This document shows positions 45,566 to 58,020 of a stretch of 64,000 nucleotides of DNA, one piece after another (within the stretch, counting starts at the first letter, position 1; each line of letters starts with the position of its first letter). Origin of the DNA: Mauremys mutica (Eukaryota > Chordata > Testudines > Geoemydidae). The position numbers and the translations under genes were made by a program. The stretch is from positions 31,332,965 to 31,396,964 of the forward strand of contig NC_059082.1 of assembly GCF_020497125.1 (NCBI RefSeq), given 5' to 3'. A model generated the notes under the pieces. That model ran no database searches, was not told the origin of the DNA, and saw only the letters and a list, made by a program, of their open reading frames with translations.

Positions 45566-48500
45566 ATTATGATTGGATACTACAGCAATGAGGGCCTTAC
45601 AGGGAGATAGCTCATTCCTCTAGATTTCTCAGTAATTCAAAGTCTATAGATATTTGGTCTATTTACATTGCACCCATCACCACAGTATGCGAACACTTAG
45701 TTTTGTACCATATAGTAAGACTATGTGGATTGATCCACTGCCTGTTATCTCTATGTACACTATGCCATAGAGAAGACACTGGCTCTCTCAGGTATTAGTA
45801 AGGAACTTACTATCTTTGGAAACAAGGTCTCTTTATGACCCTGTATCTAGGCAGCAGGAAGACTGACAGCCCTAAACTAACATCTTAGAGATATGATACT
45901 CAAGCCCTCCCTTCATGGCGAGGCAGAACTAAGAGGACTAGTCCTCCATGTTTAATATTCCAGTATAAGCATATTTATATCTAACATAAGACAGCCTTTG
46001 GACCCAGTTCAGTCCAGTTTCATAAATGAATGACATTATTAATGAGTGAAAATTGGAGTTGCACTAGGTTACACCACACTTTAATTTGGGCCCTATTGTG
46101 CATTGGCAAGCTCTTGAATATACAAAGAAATTTGGGTAGAAGAACTATTTAAAAACTATTATTTGAGTCACACCTATATTCACCAGCCATCAGTGGTCCA
46201 CTCAAATGTTGTCATAAAGACAAACTTGTAGCTGGATACAAACTTTCTAGGTCTGTTTGAACAGCCAGGACCATCCTGAGACAGAGAGTTCAAACCATAC
46301 ATACTGGGGTAAAGCCTCCAGGGGTCAACCTGCAGGATGTTTTTCTGTTAGTGCCATTAGTCCTATTTTCCATTCTAATAAACCCTCAGAAATGAAAATG
46401 TGACATCCCCACATGTGAACCCAAACAGATGTGTGCAAACCTGAATCTTACCTAGGGGTTTGTGGTGAGAGCTAAACCATTAGAAAACCAGCCTCATCTG
46501 AGCCCAAATCTTTCTGAACCTCAGGCTCTACAGAAGTTCAAGAAAAACAGTTCTGGCTTAGAGAGATTTGCAAGCCTGTTTCACACTCAGCTTTGGAGGG
46601 TTTTCTAGTCTAATTTGAGGGAACTCATTCTCAGGAGCTCAGGTGTTATAGGAACCAATTCCTCACTCTCATGTGTGATGTCTTTAACAAGCTGGACCTA
46701 ATCAAGTCTTCAAAAACACATGAAAGTTCAAAGACTAAACCTGGAGTAAACCAAGGCTCCCCAAACCAGGCAATAAGTGTCTGGCATGTACTGACCTGGC
46801 TATTTTGCTTCAGTAGCTCAGTAGTTTCATTATTACTAACATTCATCATGCAAATAGCTGGACGGAATGTTAGGGCTCCTCTAATTTTTAACAAAAATAT
46901 TGACAAACAGCAACACCACCTGACCTGACCTCAGTTTTACCTTCTGAATACCTGCAGCAAACAGCAAGATCAAAGAGAGTAGCAGCAATTTCTTTCAAAA
47001 TTAAACCTATCATTAATGCACAGTAAACGTGACGGAGAACAATTTTAGGTTAAAAACCTCTAACAGGTCGCTGACAATTTAACACAATTTAGCAGAGCCA
47101 TATGGCTCCCTTGAAATCAGCTTTAAAGTGCTTTACGAACATTCATTAAGCCTTTCAGTATCCCTCTAGCTTTGTTTTGTTATTGGGCCCACTTCATTGA
47201 TAGTTAAGCCCAAACCTGAGTCTAAGAAAGGTTAAATGAATTGAAAAGAAACTTGGAGGCCTGATTCCCAAGTTTCTGCTCTAACTAGTAGACCACCCTA
47301 TTTCCCCCCAAAAAAGTGAGTTTTCATAATCTGATATAGTTTAAATATACTACACATTTTTCTTTATTCTATCCTTTCTGTGTCTGTGTTTAAGAAGCAG
47401 TTCCAAAGGATTGATGGTACACAGACTATATATAATTATCGTTTTACTTCTATTTAAAGAAAAAAAAACCAAATGATCACATTAAACCTGAGGTGAAATA
47501 ATCCCAGAGGCACAATACAGAATCACAGCTGATATCTTGACTAGGGAGGAATATTTCACTATGAGGAACTGTCAGAGCTTTGTACTTTCCCATCATATTA
47601 CAGTTTTGTTTGCAAGACTGAAATCTATTTTTCTCTCATACCTACTGCACCTCTTGCAAACAACACTAAGTCCATCTCATCTATCAGGTTTCGGAAGAGG
47701 ACTTCAATTGAGCTTCATTTTTTTTCACACCTTTACAATTCATCACCTTAGAATGTCAATGTTTCGTTGTGAATATGGGATTTTATTAAGAAATCCTCTG
47801 CCGTTTGCCCTGGCACCCCAACCTTAATACAATAAAAGAAACACAATTTTCCTTTGTCCTGCTTATCTGTATTATGTCCTCAGCAAGATTTCTAGGGAAG
47901 TTCACAAACTATCTCACTATTTTGGTTTGAAATATGACCAGTTATATTCATATATATCCAGGGACTCCACTGGACTAGCATGCTTGTCTCAGGGTTTTGA
48001 AGTGGTATTCAATGGAATTACTAAAGCATAGTGGACCAGGTCTTCCCATCATACTGATGTAAATTAGGAGTAATTCTAGTACAGTCAGTGGAGGAAAAAA
48101 GCAGTGCAAATGAAAGGAGAATCAGACCTGTGTGTTCTTGATATCCTTCTGTATGCTAAATAATCAGGCACTCTCTTGAACCTTCTGGCTGTATTTAGAG
48201 GGTCCTCACAAGAACTCAGCTAAGTTTTTGTTGTTGTTGTTTTTAAATAAGGTAAAAGTTCTTCTGAGGCTTGGCTATCACACACAATGGATGAAATGTA
48301 CACCATCAGATTCTAGTATTAATAGTTCCCTATTACTTATATCTGTGAAAAGATCATTCATGTAGTTACAAAACATGAATCCAGATGGGACACCCCAAAT
48401 TTCTTAGTCTGGGGCTTTGATTCTGCCCATTGTACTCATCACAGTCAACTGCAAAATTTGTATCTAGAATGGCTACACTTACATCTGGGGTTGTGTGTCA

Positions 48501-50455
48501 GGGTCCATTATGCAGGTCAGTCAAGAAGGACAGACTTTCCCGGAGGCCCTTACAGGAAACAAGATGTAATCTTCTACTGATCTAATAAAAACCAAGATCT
48601 GTTTCATTTGAGAAATGTAGTGTGGAAAATAGAATGATCTAATTCACTTTAACAGAACAGCCACACCATAGGACCCACGGTGAAGCAGAGGGAGGAAAGA
48701 GAACTTTTTAGATCTGCAACATCCTATCCCTGTTTCTACAAGGAGATGAAGTATCAAGAGTTATATGGAGTTGAAGAGCTGCTCTCCTGGCTCAGCTAGA
48801 CAGCTGGACCAATTGGGTCTCATTAGCTCTCAGAGATAAAAGGTTGATAACCTCTTGGAAGAGAAAATCTAGAGGCAGAAGCAAAAGCTTCTGTTGATTC
48901 AAGAGTTAACAAAACAATTTACTGGGTTTTTCAGCTTCATCTCTTATCTCTACCATCTAAGCCAGGCTATATAGTATGTATTAGGTAGTTCTCTCTCCCT
49001 CTTAGATTACGAGCTTCTAACAGAGTTCAGGCTACTCGAGGCAGGGATTGCACCTTTTTCTACATATTGTACATCACTGACAACAACCTGAGTGATCAGC
49101 AATTTAATAAGATAAAGGGTGTTTTGTTTAAGCAAAATGCATTCGAGACAAAGACCACCACGAAAAAGAAGTGTGACAGCAAATGATTTGGCAACCCCAT
49201 TCATAGCTCTTTTCAGGACCTTGTGAGCCTTCCCAGGAGGAAACAAGCATTTCAATATGTGCCTCATTAATGTCTTTTGTATTTTGTTTACACCACCCCA
49301 GTCTAACCCCCTCTAATGATACAGAGTCCCATGACGCTCTAAAATAGTTTGTCTTTCTGCAGATAAAACAAAGTTACCACTTCATCCCACATGCTGAACT
49401 ATACAATCGCATAACCATTTGTTAGGTCCTGCCTTAAAGCAATTTTCAAACCTTTTCTATGATCTCTTTTCAGAAGTGTCAAAGTCCTAGCAGTCTAACT
49501 TTTCCAATTTCTTTTAACAATGTATTCTGCCGTCTATAGCAAACTCCACTATAACTATCCACAGGTTATAAGATCCTTTGCTCCTCAAATGTACTGTACC
49601 TGACCTGCTAATTATCTGTCAAAAGTATGGATAAGGCACAAATCAAACTGGCAAAGAGAATTTGATCTAATCTTTTATTTTTCAATTTCTCAGTGTGTGT
49701 GTGACATACATCAAGATGTATCTCGTTCTGGGACATCACAGCATGTTGGCACATAGCAGCAATTCAAGGCAATGCATCAGAAAGGCTTTAAAAGGCTTTT
49801 TATACTGGACAGCCGCCCACTAGCCAAAGAGTAAAAATAATTCAGTCTCAGTTTATTGGTGCAGACATACACAGTGTTTTCACAGATTGCCTGGTATCCC
49901 TGGGCTGGTGATTATCCAGCTATTTCTCAGGTTCAACATTTTTCATTCCAACTTTTTCTCTTAATTTCTCTTAAGATTTTATTAGAAAAGATTCAAAATA
50001 TTATTTACATTGTAGTAGTGCCCAGAGGCCTCCACGAGAATGGAGCTGCATTATACAGACATACAGCAAACTGATTTCAAAGGGAGTTAGGTGTCTAGGT
50101 GCTTTTGAAAATCCCATTAGGTGCCTATGTGCATTTTTAGGTGCCTTAATACCTTTACAACTCTGGCTTTGTCTCAAGGGAGGAATTGCCTCAACAACAG
50201 ACACTGGTAGAGTTGCTCCAATCTAACCCCTAGCATAGACAAAGATGTAGCAATACCAATGGCTATAATTTGGGGCAAATCCCCAGTTTAAACCAGGCCT
50301 AAGAATAACAATTTACAGCTTGTCAGAAAATGCACCTCCCCTATAGAAAAATTTTCTGTTTTTTAGCAAAAAAAAAATCAAACCCCAAGGCTAGTTCATC
50401 CAAAACTTCCAACTGAAAACTTCAATTTGGAAGTGCCACTGTAGTGCTTTATGGG
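45566..50455. other. Long noncoding stretch
   Basis: No gene found. Holds a MIR-related reverse piece at about 47180-47305 and a short GTT repeat near 48228-48241. The 96-codon open frame at 47537-47827 shows no domain. Confidence 0.5.
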
Positions 50456-50694
50456 CAGGGCCGGCTCCAGCATTTTTGCCACCCCAAGCAGCGAAAAAAA
50501 AAGAAGCCACAATCGGTGGCAGCTCTACCGCCGCTGCTTCGTTCTTCAGTGGCAGTTCAATGGCAGGTCCTTCTGTCTGAGAGGGATTGAGGAACCCGCC
50601 ACCAAATTGCTGCCGAAGAGCCGGACATGCCGCCCCTCTCTGTTGGCCGCCCCAAGCACCTGCTTGCTGCACTGGTGCCTGGAGCCGGCCCCTG
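50456..50694. mobile_element. Non-autonomous hAT-type element, copy 3
   Basis: 239 bp with ends CAGGGCCGGCTCCAG and CTGGAGCCGGCCCCTG. Flanks TTTATGGG (50448-50455) and TTTATGAG (50695-50702) match 7 of 8. Same terminal type as the copies at 7942 and 20785, with a shared CCGCCCCAAGCACCTGC-like segment. Confidence 0.85.
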
Positions 50695-53519
50695 TTTATG
50701 AGAGTTCTAATTTGGGTGACTCATGCTCTCATTCTCTGGTATGTGTTGGGCTCCCTGACCAGACTACATATCCTGTGATGCACCCTGGTTTACCCTCTTG
50801 CTGAAGAACAGTGGTGCACCATGACAGTTCCTGGTCACTCACAGTGTATCATGTGAGATGTAGTCTGGCTGAGGAACCTGGTTCATAGAGAAGACGTGGT
50901 ATGAGGCAACTGAACGACAACTCCCGCGAGTTGCAGCATTTCCGAATGTTTCTGGTGTTTGGTTTTTTTCTGAATGAAAGTCAATCTTTTCCAAGGAAAG
51001 CAGACATTTTTCATGAAAATCTGTCTTTAGTTGAAAACTAAAATTTCCCTCAAAACCCGGTGTTGGTGGAACAAACCTCACCACTTTCCTGTCCAAATGC
51101 AAGACTCACTTTTCCAACCCTTTCCCCCACACACCAACAGTATTAAGGGAGTGAATTTGATTTTATAATAGGAACCTTATTTTTGTGAAATCCTGAAGTC
51201 TCCCTGAAAACCCCACTCCAACTGTGGAGCAGCTCTGTCCCATTTCTTCACTGAGCCAAATGATCCTCAGGATATGTTGAATTTATGCAGAGCCAAGACA
51301 TACCCTTACTCTCCTGTTCTATTTTGCCTCCAAGCCACTTACTTCTGTGTATGAGGGTTTGGCCTCTGGCGTTTTCACAAACACTAAAGCTTACTTTTTA
51401 AAAGAAGGAACTAAAGGATTTAGAGATGTTATAGAAAACAACTAAATTCTCCCATTTCCTGTGGCTTCAAAATATGAATTACCATCTGGATCTGTTACTA
51501 TGTGCATTTCTACACCAGTGCTGAGAATTTACTACAGCTCCACTTCTTGTTATGCTCCCAGGAGAGAGTATGCACAAGGAATTTCAAACCCTAACCTATT
51601 TCATGCTGCCATCAAGGAACCTGCTAATGTATAATTTTGGCCAATTATTTGCTATGCTAGAAATGTGTTAGGATAATCACACACTGAAGGATTTCAGTGC
51701 ATTCCAGTTTACCCAGAAGCCTTTGTCTAACAAAGTAATTTATGACCTGTTCTGGAATCCAGTCTTTACAAAACAATAAATTCACACTTGTACTCAACTT
51801 CAAAGCAACCATTATCAGGAAAGGTGGCAGAAGGCATCAGGCTGCTGAGAGCTAGATCAACAGATAAGTGAGACTTTAATGATTTTCTCCTCTAGGTCTG
51901 CTAACAGGACAAAAGCACCTCAGCTGCAGCTGCAGTTCAGCATTTGGCCCTGTTAATTGCAAACGTTCACCACTGAATGTGCTACATCCCCTTTTGTGAT
52001 GTGATGAAGGCTTTACTCGCTCCGCTGCAAAAAATCACAGCATTAAGCAAGCTTTGAAAGCTATATCAACAACATATCAATGCCCATTAAACACCTAACA
52101 CTTTTCTCTGGAAACACTGATATGTAAAAAACAACAGTTGGTATCTGTGTCCCAGAAAAGAAATCCAGCAGAGCAGCAACTGTTTCAATTTTAAAAGCAG
52201 TTCACCACTGTAAAATTTATCTAGATTTTTGTATTTGTCACCCATCACTGCAGCATTCAAATGAACAAAAAGTAAGCTTGACCATCAACCAAATTCTGCC
52301 TAACTCCTTCCCCCAGGTGTAAAAAGAAGGCCAGATTTATTCCTGCTGCCTTTCAAATAAAATCCTTGAGATTTGATTTGAAATATTCATTCTGGCCACC
52401 ATGGGAATTCGCAGCCTGGCATGATTGGCATTTTTCAAATGATGCCAATTTACTGGAGCAATAGGGGGGAGGGGAGAAAGCAGTAAGCTGTCCTAGGGTG
52501 ATTAACAGTTTTGGATATCACCAATCTGCCTGATTAGCCACCCAGACAGCCTGGGTTAGATCAGTAGCTATTGACAAGGGGCAGTTCCTCAGACATGCTC
52601 CCTTGTTGACAGTTAAGAGCTCCCTACCAAGCCTTCCATCTCCTTTGGATTAATTAGTTAATGTTTGCACAGTGCTTTGAAGATTTAAAGTGCTGAGTGT
52701 GATCATGGCTGCAATGGGCGCGGCCTAGAATTTTTGTGACTATTTCCATTTAGGACATACATGGCACTAGTATGGAAGGACGAGAGTACAGCTGAGTTTA
52801 TAAAGTGATCATGTCCCACCTTTCCATCAGCAGTAATGCCTCGTAGCAGAGGAATGGGGGCGAGTTTCAAAACTGGTCAAGGTCTTGGAAAGAGATTAGG
52901 AAAAAGACAGGTGCTCCTGGACACAGGTATGTGCACTGGAGGGCAGAGCACCATGTTGGTTCATTAGACTCTGAATGTTATTGTGGACATTCTATGTTGA
53001 GGCTGTGGTGGAAGTAAAGAAAGGTCTTGTCTCTTGCACCAAAACATCTGCATAACCTCAACTAGCAAGTGATTTGAAACATTTAGGCTGCTTTAACTCA
53101 GGAGTAGTATTGAATGTTTTCCCTTGTGAGGAACTGACAATCTGCTTTGCAGACAAAATCAGTGGGATTCATACCAGGCTGACTGCCCCCCTAATGGCAG
53201 AACCACCTTCTAGGGGAGAAATACAATTCTCTTCTAGGTTGAGTTTTGAGGAGCCTTGCTCCCTGAAGTTCTCTTTGTGTGAAGGGAAATGTAGGCTGCT
53301 AGCAGCATATTGGACTCCTAGCCCCAATGGGCAATAAAATCCAGCAGGAGATACTGAGTCTGTCTGCTGAAATTATTGATGAGTCCCTCATTGACAGACT
53401 GGGTGTCAGGTTCAACCACATGAGCATTTGTTATATCCCTGCTCAAGAAATCATCTCTTGACACTCAATTATTGCCCTCATTGCAACCTTCCCTTTTGGG
53501 GTAAGGCTCTAAAGTAGTT
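50695..53519. other. Noncoding stretch
   Basis: No gene. The part at 50930-51060 (TTTTTCATGAAAATC) may be a further diverged AT-rich repeat. The rest looks single-copy. Confidence 0.45.
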
Positions 53520-53950
53520 TTTAGTAGAAATGAATGAATAATGGATCTTTTGTTCAAGGGGCCAAACTGAAAAAAAGTTTCTATTTGCACCAAAACTGAT
53601 TAATTTTTCATTTCAGTGAGAACAAACAAACAATATTGTTTCAAGTTGAACTAAATGTTTGGTTTGACTAACCAAAATTTGTTCCGTTTTTTTGTTTGTT
53701 TGGTTGGTTGGGGGGGTTGTTTTCCCCTTTTAAAAATATTTTTGCAACAAAATTTTGAAAATTAAATTTCTAAAGAAAATACTTGTTTTGTTTTGGAAAT
53801 GTCAAAATGTTTCAACATTTCCAATTTTTCTCTCTTTTCATCTGAAACGATTTGCTAAATTCAACCCAAATTCATGAGTAGTTTCAGTGACCCAAAAGAT
53901 GCATTTTTCTGGGAACTTGCTGTTTACTAGAATTTCTTTGCCCAGTTCTA
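53520..53950. mobile_element. Probable AT-rich TIR element (GAGCTGGTCAAAA family)
   Basis: The right end TTTGCCCAGTTCTA is close to the family end TTTGACCAGCTCTA. The body has repeated CAAAATGTTTCAACATTTCC-type segments and T/G runs. The left end is poorly preserved. Confidence 0.35.
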
Positions 53951-54056
53951 ATTTGCAGCAAAGTAATTCTGGTGTCACTTGGAGACCTCAAACATCCCTC
54001 CTGGCCTGGGCAGGGGAGAGAGCCTGCACGGTCTTTGTTCATGGATGAAGTCTAGA

Positions 54057-54125
54057 GGTAGAATCCTGGCTTTACTGAAGTCAATGGGAGTTTTGCCATT
54101 GACTTCAATGAGGCTAGGACTTTAC
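54057..54125. repeat. 69-bp palindromic repeat with CATTGACTTCAATG core
   Basis: GAATCCTGGCTTTACTGAAG and CTTCAATGAGGCTAGGACTT are inverted around TCAATGGGAGTTTTGCCATT. CATTGACTTCAATG-like motifs occur at many other places in the window, so this is an abundant small repeat. Confidence 0.7.
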
Positions 54126-54164
54126 CCTACGTGTCTATGCTAATTCTTCATGAAAAACATCTTC

Positions 54165-55845
54165 TGTTTTTCAGAGTTGCTCTGCCTGTGCTGGAAAGAA
54201 AGCAAAATACCACAAGAAAGGAGAGATGCCAACATCATGACTCTCTATAAAAACAAGGGTGACAGGAGTGACTGTAACAACTATTGTGGTATTATCCTTC
54301 CTAGTATTATGGGAAAAGCCTTTGCACGAGTTGTCCTGAACAGATTTGAGACCCTTGCAGACAGAATCAATCTTGAATCACAGTGCAGCTTCAGAGCTGA
54401 AAGGTCTATTATTGACATGATATTCTAGCTGAGACAACTAAAACAGAAATGAAGAGAACAAAAAAAAGCCCCTTTACATAGCCTTTGTCGATCTCACAAA
54501 GGCTTTTGACTTTGTCAGTAGAAGTGGACTATTCACACTTCTAGAAAAGATTGGATGTTCCTCCAAGCTCTTAAGCATGATTCGATCCTCCCATGAAAAC
54601 ATGTACAGCACAGTTCAATACAATGTCTCAGTCTCTTAGGCTTTCCAGATTCGTAGCAGAGTTAAGCAAGGTTGTGTACTTGCCCCAACTCTGTGATCAT
54701 CTTCTCCCTGCTACTGAAACAAACTTTGGTTCCTCAACTGAGGGAATCTACTTGCACACAAGATGGAAAGCTATTCAATCTTGCAAGACTCAGATCTAAA
54801 ACCAAGACTCCAGAGGCCCTTATCCAACACCTCTTCTTTGCCGATGATGCAGCAGTGACAACCCACATAGAAGCTCATCTTCAAAGCCTAATGGACAGTT
54901 TTTCCAAAGCCTGCCGAGACTTCGGGCTTACCTTAAGCCTAAAAAAGGCTAACAATTTGCCAAGGAGTTGAGGAAGTACCCTCCATCACGATCAACAATT
55001 ATGAACTTGAATGGTGAACGAGTTAATATAACTGGGGTCCACTATCACAGTCAACCTTTCACTTGAAACGGAACTCAACATCCACATTGGAAAAGCTTCC
55101 ACAATAATGTCTACACTGAGCAAGAGAGTATGGCAAAACAACAAACTGACAGAACACACAAAGATCTGTGTGTATCGTGCATGTATTATCAGCATACTTT
55201 TCTATGTGAGCGAGACATGGACCTTATACTCTCATCAGGAAAAGAGGCTCAACAGCTTTCATATGCTTTGCCTTCATCAAATCTTTGGAATATCCTAGAG
55301 GGACAGAGTTAACGACACTGAGGTGCTCAAGCAGGCAGGTATACCCAGCATGCAAAGACTCCTCAATCATAGATGCCTCCGCCGGCTTGGGCATGTGTGC
55401 TGAATGAATGATGGACGCATCCCAAAGACATCCTGTATGGTGAATTGGCATCTGGAAAAAAACCCCAAAGGATGCACAAAATTGCATTTGAAGAATGTGT
55501 GCAAGCAAGACCTCAAAGAAATGGGCATGGATATGGACAACTGGGAAGATCACACTCAAGATCACAGCCTTTGGAAACAAGAGCTTAACAAAGGTCTCCG
55601 GAGTTATGAGAGGAAGCCATCCAGCTTAGCAGAGGAGAAAAGAACTCACAGGAGGCAGAGCCCAAGGGGTCAAAACGTCACCTTTAAATGTGACAGATGC
55701 GGCAGAGATTGTCTCTCTCTCTCTCAAGTGGTTCTCTTCAGCCACAGACGTGGCTGCCATAAAACCAACTGAGTCAATTCTTTACGTCTCAGGGGCAGAT
55801 ACCGCTGGTCTCTCGAGACTGAAGGATGCCTACTATGCTAATTCT
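54165..55845 (+). pseudogene. Decayed non-CR1 LINE: reverse transcriptase with C-terminal C2H2-like finger
   Basis: Remnant of a non-LTR retrotransposon protein, broken into three frames. In order: fingers region with R-R-D-A-N-I-M-T-L-Y-K-N-K-G and N-N-Y-C-G-I (about 54214-54293); palm block F-V-D-L-T-K-A-F-D (54484-54510); the catalytic F-A-D-D (54837-54848); then H-L-Q-S-L-M-D-S-F-S; Y-R-A-C-I-I-S-I-L-F-Y-V-S-E-T-W-T (about 55170-55220); and K-C-D-R-C with two histidines ending C-H-K-T-N (Cys 55689 and 55698, His 55743 and 55758). The last part is a C2H2-like finger just before the stop. No endonuclease domain is left, so it is 5'-truncated. The motifs differ from CR1; an RTE-like lineage is possible but unproven. 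Confidence 0.85.
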
Positions 55846-56154
55846 GTAGATCCGTCACCACCTTTCATACCACTAAGCACAACGTTTTGTTCATTCACCT
55901 GAGACCCTGGTAAGGGCTACTAAGACTGAATGTCACAAGGGATACTGTACTTCACGGTGTGACATCACATAACCAGTTAGCGGTAAATGGCTGCTTGCAG
56001 CAGTAATATCATTACCTGAGATATGATGCCACATGAAAAAACTGATGGCTCCAATGTTTGATATCACTGTTAGGTGAGAAGTACACTGGAAAAATGCACA
56101 GGTGCAGCAAGTAGGTGGATGTCTGGCATTTCAGTCACAGCTCATCTCATAGAA

Positions 56155-56405
56155 CACAGTTGTGCCACTGTAGTGCTTAAGTGAAGACACTCCTACACCA
56201 ACATGAGAGCTTCTCCTGTCAGTGTAGTTAACCCATCTTCCTGAGAGGCAGTGGCCTTGTCAACAGGAGAAGCTCTCCCGCCGATATAGCACTGTCTACA
56301 TGAGGGGTTAGGTCTGTATAACTACGTCACACAGAAGTGTGGATTTTTTACACCCCTGAGCAAACTAAATTATATCAATATAGGTCTGTAGTGTAGATCT
56401 GGCCT
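56155..56405 (-). mobile_element. Short TIR element, GTGTAGAC family
   Basis: Ends with CTGTAGTGTAGATCTGGCC. The inside holds TCAACAGGAGAAGCTCTCCC, the reverse complement of the matching segment in the 10303 copy, and TTTTTTACACCCCTGAG as in the 21819 copy. Confidence 0.7.
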
Positions 56406-56451
56406 TACTCTTTCCCACACCTTAGTTGCAGTTTTTCCTCTTTATAGTTTA

Positions 56452-56480
56452 ATAAATAATAATAAATAAATAAATAAATG
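56452..56480. repeat. (AATA)n microsatellite
   Basis: AATA/AAT tract, imperfect. Confidence 0.85.
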
Positions 56481-57189
56481 CAGGTGTGCTGTAACCGTTG
56501 TGTGTAAGCACCCAATGCCCCTAGGAAAAATACAAGGCATGGCCAGATGTGAATAATAGAGAGCACCAGTAATCCACCAATAACAAACAGCTTTCTGCAT
56601 CACAAATGCCTTTTAGCTTGAGTACCTCCCTTTGCTTCTACCCGTGGCTAAATGACATACAATTCAAGAGGAAATGGCTGCTGTGATTTGGAACAAAACC
56701 TGCAGCAAGCAAGAGGCTGCAACACTCGCTAGAGTGCTGAAACAGACATGCCAAGGTGATTTGGCCAATGATCTCCACATTGCAAGAGTCAGCTCTGCTA
56801 CATTCAGTTCAGGAATAATTGTTTTTTATATCCAAACAACAGAAAGACCATGATGAGATTCAACAAGTCAGCCTCAAAAATCACAGACCAGTTGGTTGTT
56901 CCTTGGGCAGTCATTAAGACTATTTAGGCCCAAGAGATAAGATACGCTGCTATATTTACACTCATCATGGCCTACTAACAATGTAACTTAGAATAAGACT
57001 GTGGAATCACAGAAGTTACAGACTGGAAAGACCTATTTGATCAAAATACAAACAAATACAAGCCAGTAGATGATTATTCCCTATATCATATTTCTCTGGT
57101 TTTATTCAATTGATTCGCTTCACATCAACTATGCCCTCCCATTTTTTAAGTTTTGTTGTCTTTTGTATACTATTTTGACACAAAGATTT
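56481..57189. other. Noncoding stretch
   Basis: Nothing recognised. Confidence 0.5.
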
Positions 57190-57368
57190 GAGCTGGTCAA
57201 AACAAGGGAAGAATTTCATTAAATTTAAAAAAATCTTTTTTTTCTAAATTTGAAATTAATATTTTGACTAGTTGGATGAAAAGGGGAACTTGGGGAAAGG
57301 GGAGGATATTTGATTTAAAAAATTGAAATGTGTACCTTTTATTGAATTATTAATTTTTTCACCAGCTC
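57190..57368. mobile_element. AT-rich TIR element (GAGCTGGTCAAAA family), best copy
   Basis: 179 bp from GAGCTGGTCAAAA (57190-57202) to TTTTTTCACCAGCTC, inverted over about 13 bp with one mismatch. AT-rich body, no coding. Confidence 0.65.
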
Positions 57369-58020
57369 TAATAAGTACATTTCACAATTAGCTTCATACA
57401 CTGAAGACCACATGCTATCTCACTTTGAGACAGGTGAAAAAGCTAATTCCCATGATCTTCTCCATAAAGGTCATAGTTCAGTTCTCTTTCGACTGGCAGA
57501 AAGTTGTTTGGACTTCTTAAAATCCACTTTTTTCCTAGCCTCTGTAAAATAGTTGGATCAGTTTCACACCAGGCCTAGAACATGTTTCAGTATCTTCTCT
57601 TATCAGCTCTTTTACAAAATATTACATTCAGTTTAGACGAAGTATTAATTATCAGACAGAAAAGGTTAGGCCCTGTCCTAGCAACAGCAAAATTCTCATT
57701 GATTTCAGTGGGAGCAGTATTGAACCCAACGTTCATAAGTTACAATGTGAATTTTAACTATTCACCAAGTCTGTCTCTGTTAGTCCCCCTTGCCACAGTT
57801 TTAGAAGAGTACGCACCATAGATCTTTTTTTGGGGGGTAGCTTAGAAAGAAGCCATTAAGACTAACAGTGTTGCTACAACTTTCACAATCTTCATTTTTT
57901 TCCCTTTGGATAATGTGTACATTGCAATGACTTACATCTATCTTATTTACAGACTTTCAAATCTGTATTTACCATACTCTATCACATATCTTATTTTTCT
58001 TACTGTTGTGCTTTGCTTAT

